This document shows, piece by piece, positions 30,094-30,518 of a stretch of 30,518 nucleotides of DNA (the stretch's first letter is position 1; each line of letters opens with the position of its first letter). The position numbers and the translations under genes are program-made. Below the pieces are notes generated by a model. It searched no databases, had not been told where the DNA came from, and saw only the letters and a list, made by a program, of their open reading frames with translations. This DNA comes from a virus. Where the stretch lies: positions 1 through 30,518 of the IMG/VR virus record IMGVR_UViG_3300022927_000079. One strand, given 5' to 3'.

Positions 30094-30518
30094 TTAGTCA
30101 TCATTTGCAAGTTTAGCAAAGTAGGATAGTGTATCATCCTCGTCATCCTCTGAAACAGTAGTCTCAGCCTTTGACATCTGGGTTACCTTCTCCATGAAGT
30201 TATCATCAGCAGCATCTCCAGTCTGACTAGAAATACTTTCTGCTGTGCCTACCTTGGCACTGTTACCCAATACAAAATCCAACTTCTTCTTCAATTCTTC
30301 ATACGACTTGAAGTTGCTGGGGTCTACAATTTTAGCAAGTGAATGCTGTTGTGTCCAAATAGCTTCAATAGCAGCATCATCATCTGATACGGCACTTGGA
30401 GCCGCAAACTCAGACTTGTCATAGTTTCTGTAACCTTCTACCTGACGAATCTTAAGTTTGAAGTTAGCACCATCCCAAAAGTCAAAGGGATTCATTGGTG
30501 CTTCGTCTTGGAACTCAG
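30094..30518 (-). CDS. 32: Single-stranded DNA-binding protein gp32, C-terminal part
   Basis: The frame is open to the right edge of the window, so only the last ~141 residues are present and the true start lies outside. The segment EFQDEAPMNPFDFWDGANFKLKIRQVEGYRNYDKSEF matches T4 gp32 [24 protein letters not shown], the end of the OB-type DNA-binding core. SNFKSYEELKKKLDFVLG matches T4 DKFKSFEELNTKFGQVMG. The tail is Ser/Asp/Glu-rich, with EDDEDDTLSYFAKLANDD at the end, the acidic C-terminus that recruits replication partners. The ATG at 30495 is an internal methionine. gp32 coats ssDNA during replication, recombination and repair. It is transcribed toward the terminator, convergent with the tape measure gene. 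Confidence 0.92.
   Translation of the reverse strand, partial: EFQDEAPMNPFDFWDGANFKLKIRQVEGYRNYDKSEFAAPSAVSDDDAAIEAIWTQQHSLAKIVDPSNFKSYEELKKKLDFVLGNSAKVGTAESISSQTGDAADDNFMEKVTQMSKAETTVSEDDEDDTLSYFAKLANDD

Noticed and set aside
30094-30495. gp32 fragment as a complete 133-aa gene starting at ATG 30495
   Set aside because: The frame continues upstream to the window edge with gp32-like sequence (EFQDEAP), so the methionine is internal and the gene is partial.
1-30518. tRNA genes, CRISPR arrays, insertion sequences or attachment sites
   Set aside because: Intergenic gaps are at most about 70 nt apart from the frameshift extension, and no cloverleaf, spaced repeats, transposase or integrase sequence was found by eye.

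Overview
The window is part of the genome of an AT-rich, T4-like tailed phage (myovirus) of the kind found in marine cyanophages and pelagiphages. The evidence is a nearly complete set of T4-type baseplate, hub and tail genes: homologues of gp48, gp53, gp27, gp5, gp25, gp6, gp7, gp8, gp4, gp26 and gp29, plus the C-terminal end of the ssDNA-binding protein gp32. These carry fibre and baseplate proteins typical of marine T4-likes, such as a giant DUF4815-type protein and a Y/F-x-G repeat fibre. The host cannot be named from this sequence.

Layout. Bases 27-23205 are one long, tightly packed minus-strand block. Reading in the direction of transcription it encodes: tube-cap gp48-like, wedge gp53, hub gp27-like, spike gp5 (no lysozyme domain), an unrecognised 213-aa protein, wedge gp25, wedge gp6, wedge gp7-like, a 149-aa protein, wedge gp8, a 2276-aa DUF4815-type protein, a 79-aa coiled-coil protein, and two fibre-like proteins. 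The block ends with a three-gene cassette (unknown, GT-A glycosyltransferase, 2OG-Fe(II) oxygenase-like) that has its own perfect sigma70-type promoter at 1889-1917. A symmetric pair of T4-type late promoters at 23218-23247 separates this block from a plus-strand operon (23275-30055). That operon encodes a tandemly duplicated adenylate-forming enzyme, head-completion gp4, an unrecognised 191-aa protein, a tail-tube-fold protein, gp26, a frameshift extension in the gp51 position, and a gp29-like tape measure. A strong bidirectional terminator at 30056-30079 separates it from gp32, which enters from the right edge on the minus strand.

The genes together build the six wedges, the central hub and spike, the tube initiation complex and the tape measure that sets tail length. 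Two findings stand out. First, gp26 ends on a perfect -1 slippery heptamer (T TTT TTC, 28226-28232), followed after 6 nt by a perfect 12-bp inverted repeat. The -1 frame is then open for 60 codons, right up to the tape-measure gene. This is the layout of a tail-assembly-chaperone frameshift (lambda G/GT style), here at gp26/gp51. Second, the phage carries a late-expressed acyl/aminoacyl-adenylating (ANL-type) enzyme made of a truncated copy fused in frame to a complete copy. The second copy keeps its own Shine-Dalgarno and ATG inside the fused gene.

No tRNA, CRISPR array, insertion sequence or integration gene was seen. No stretch over 300 bases lacks a gene.
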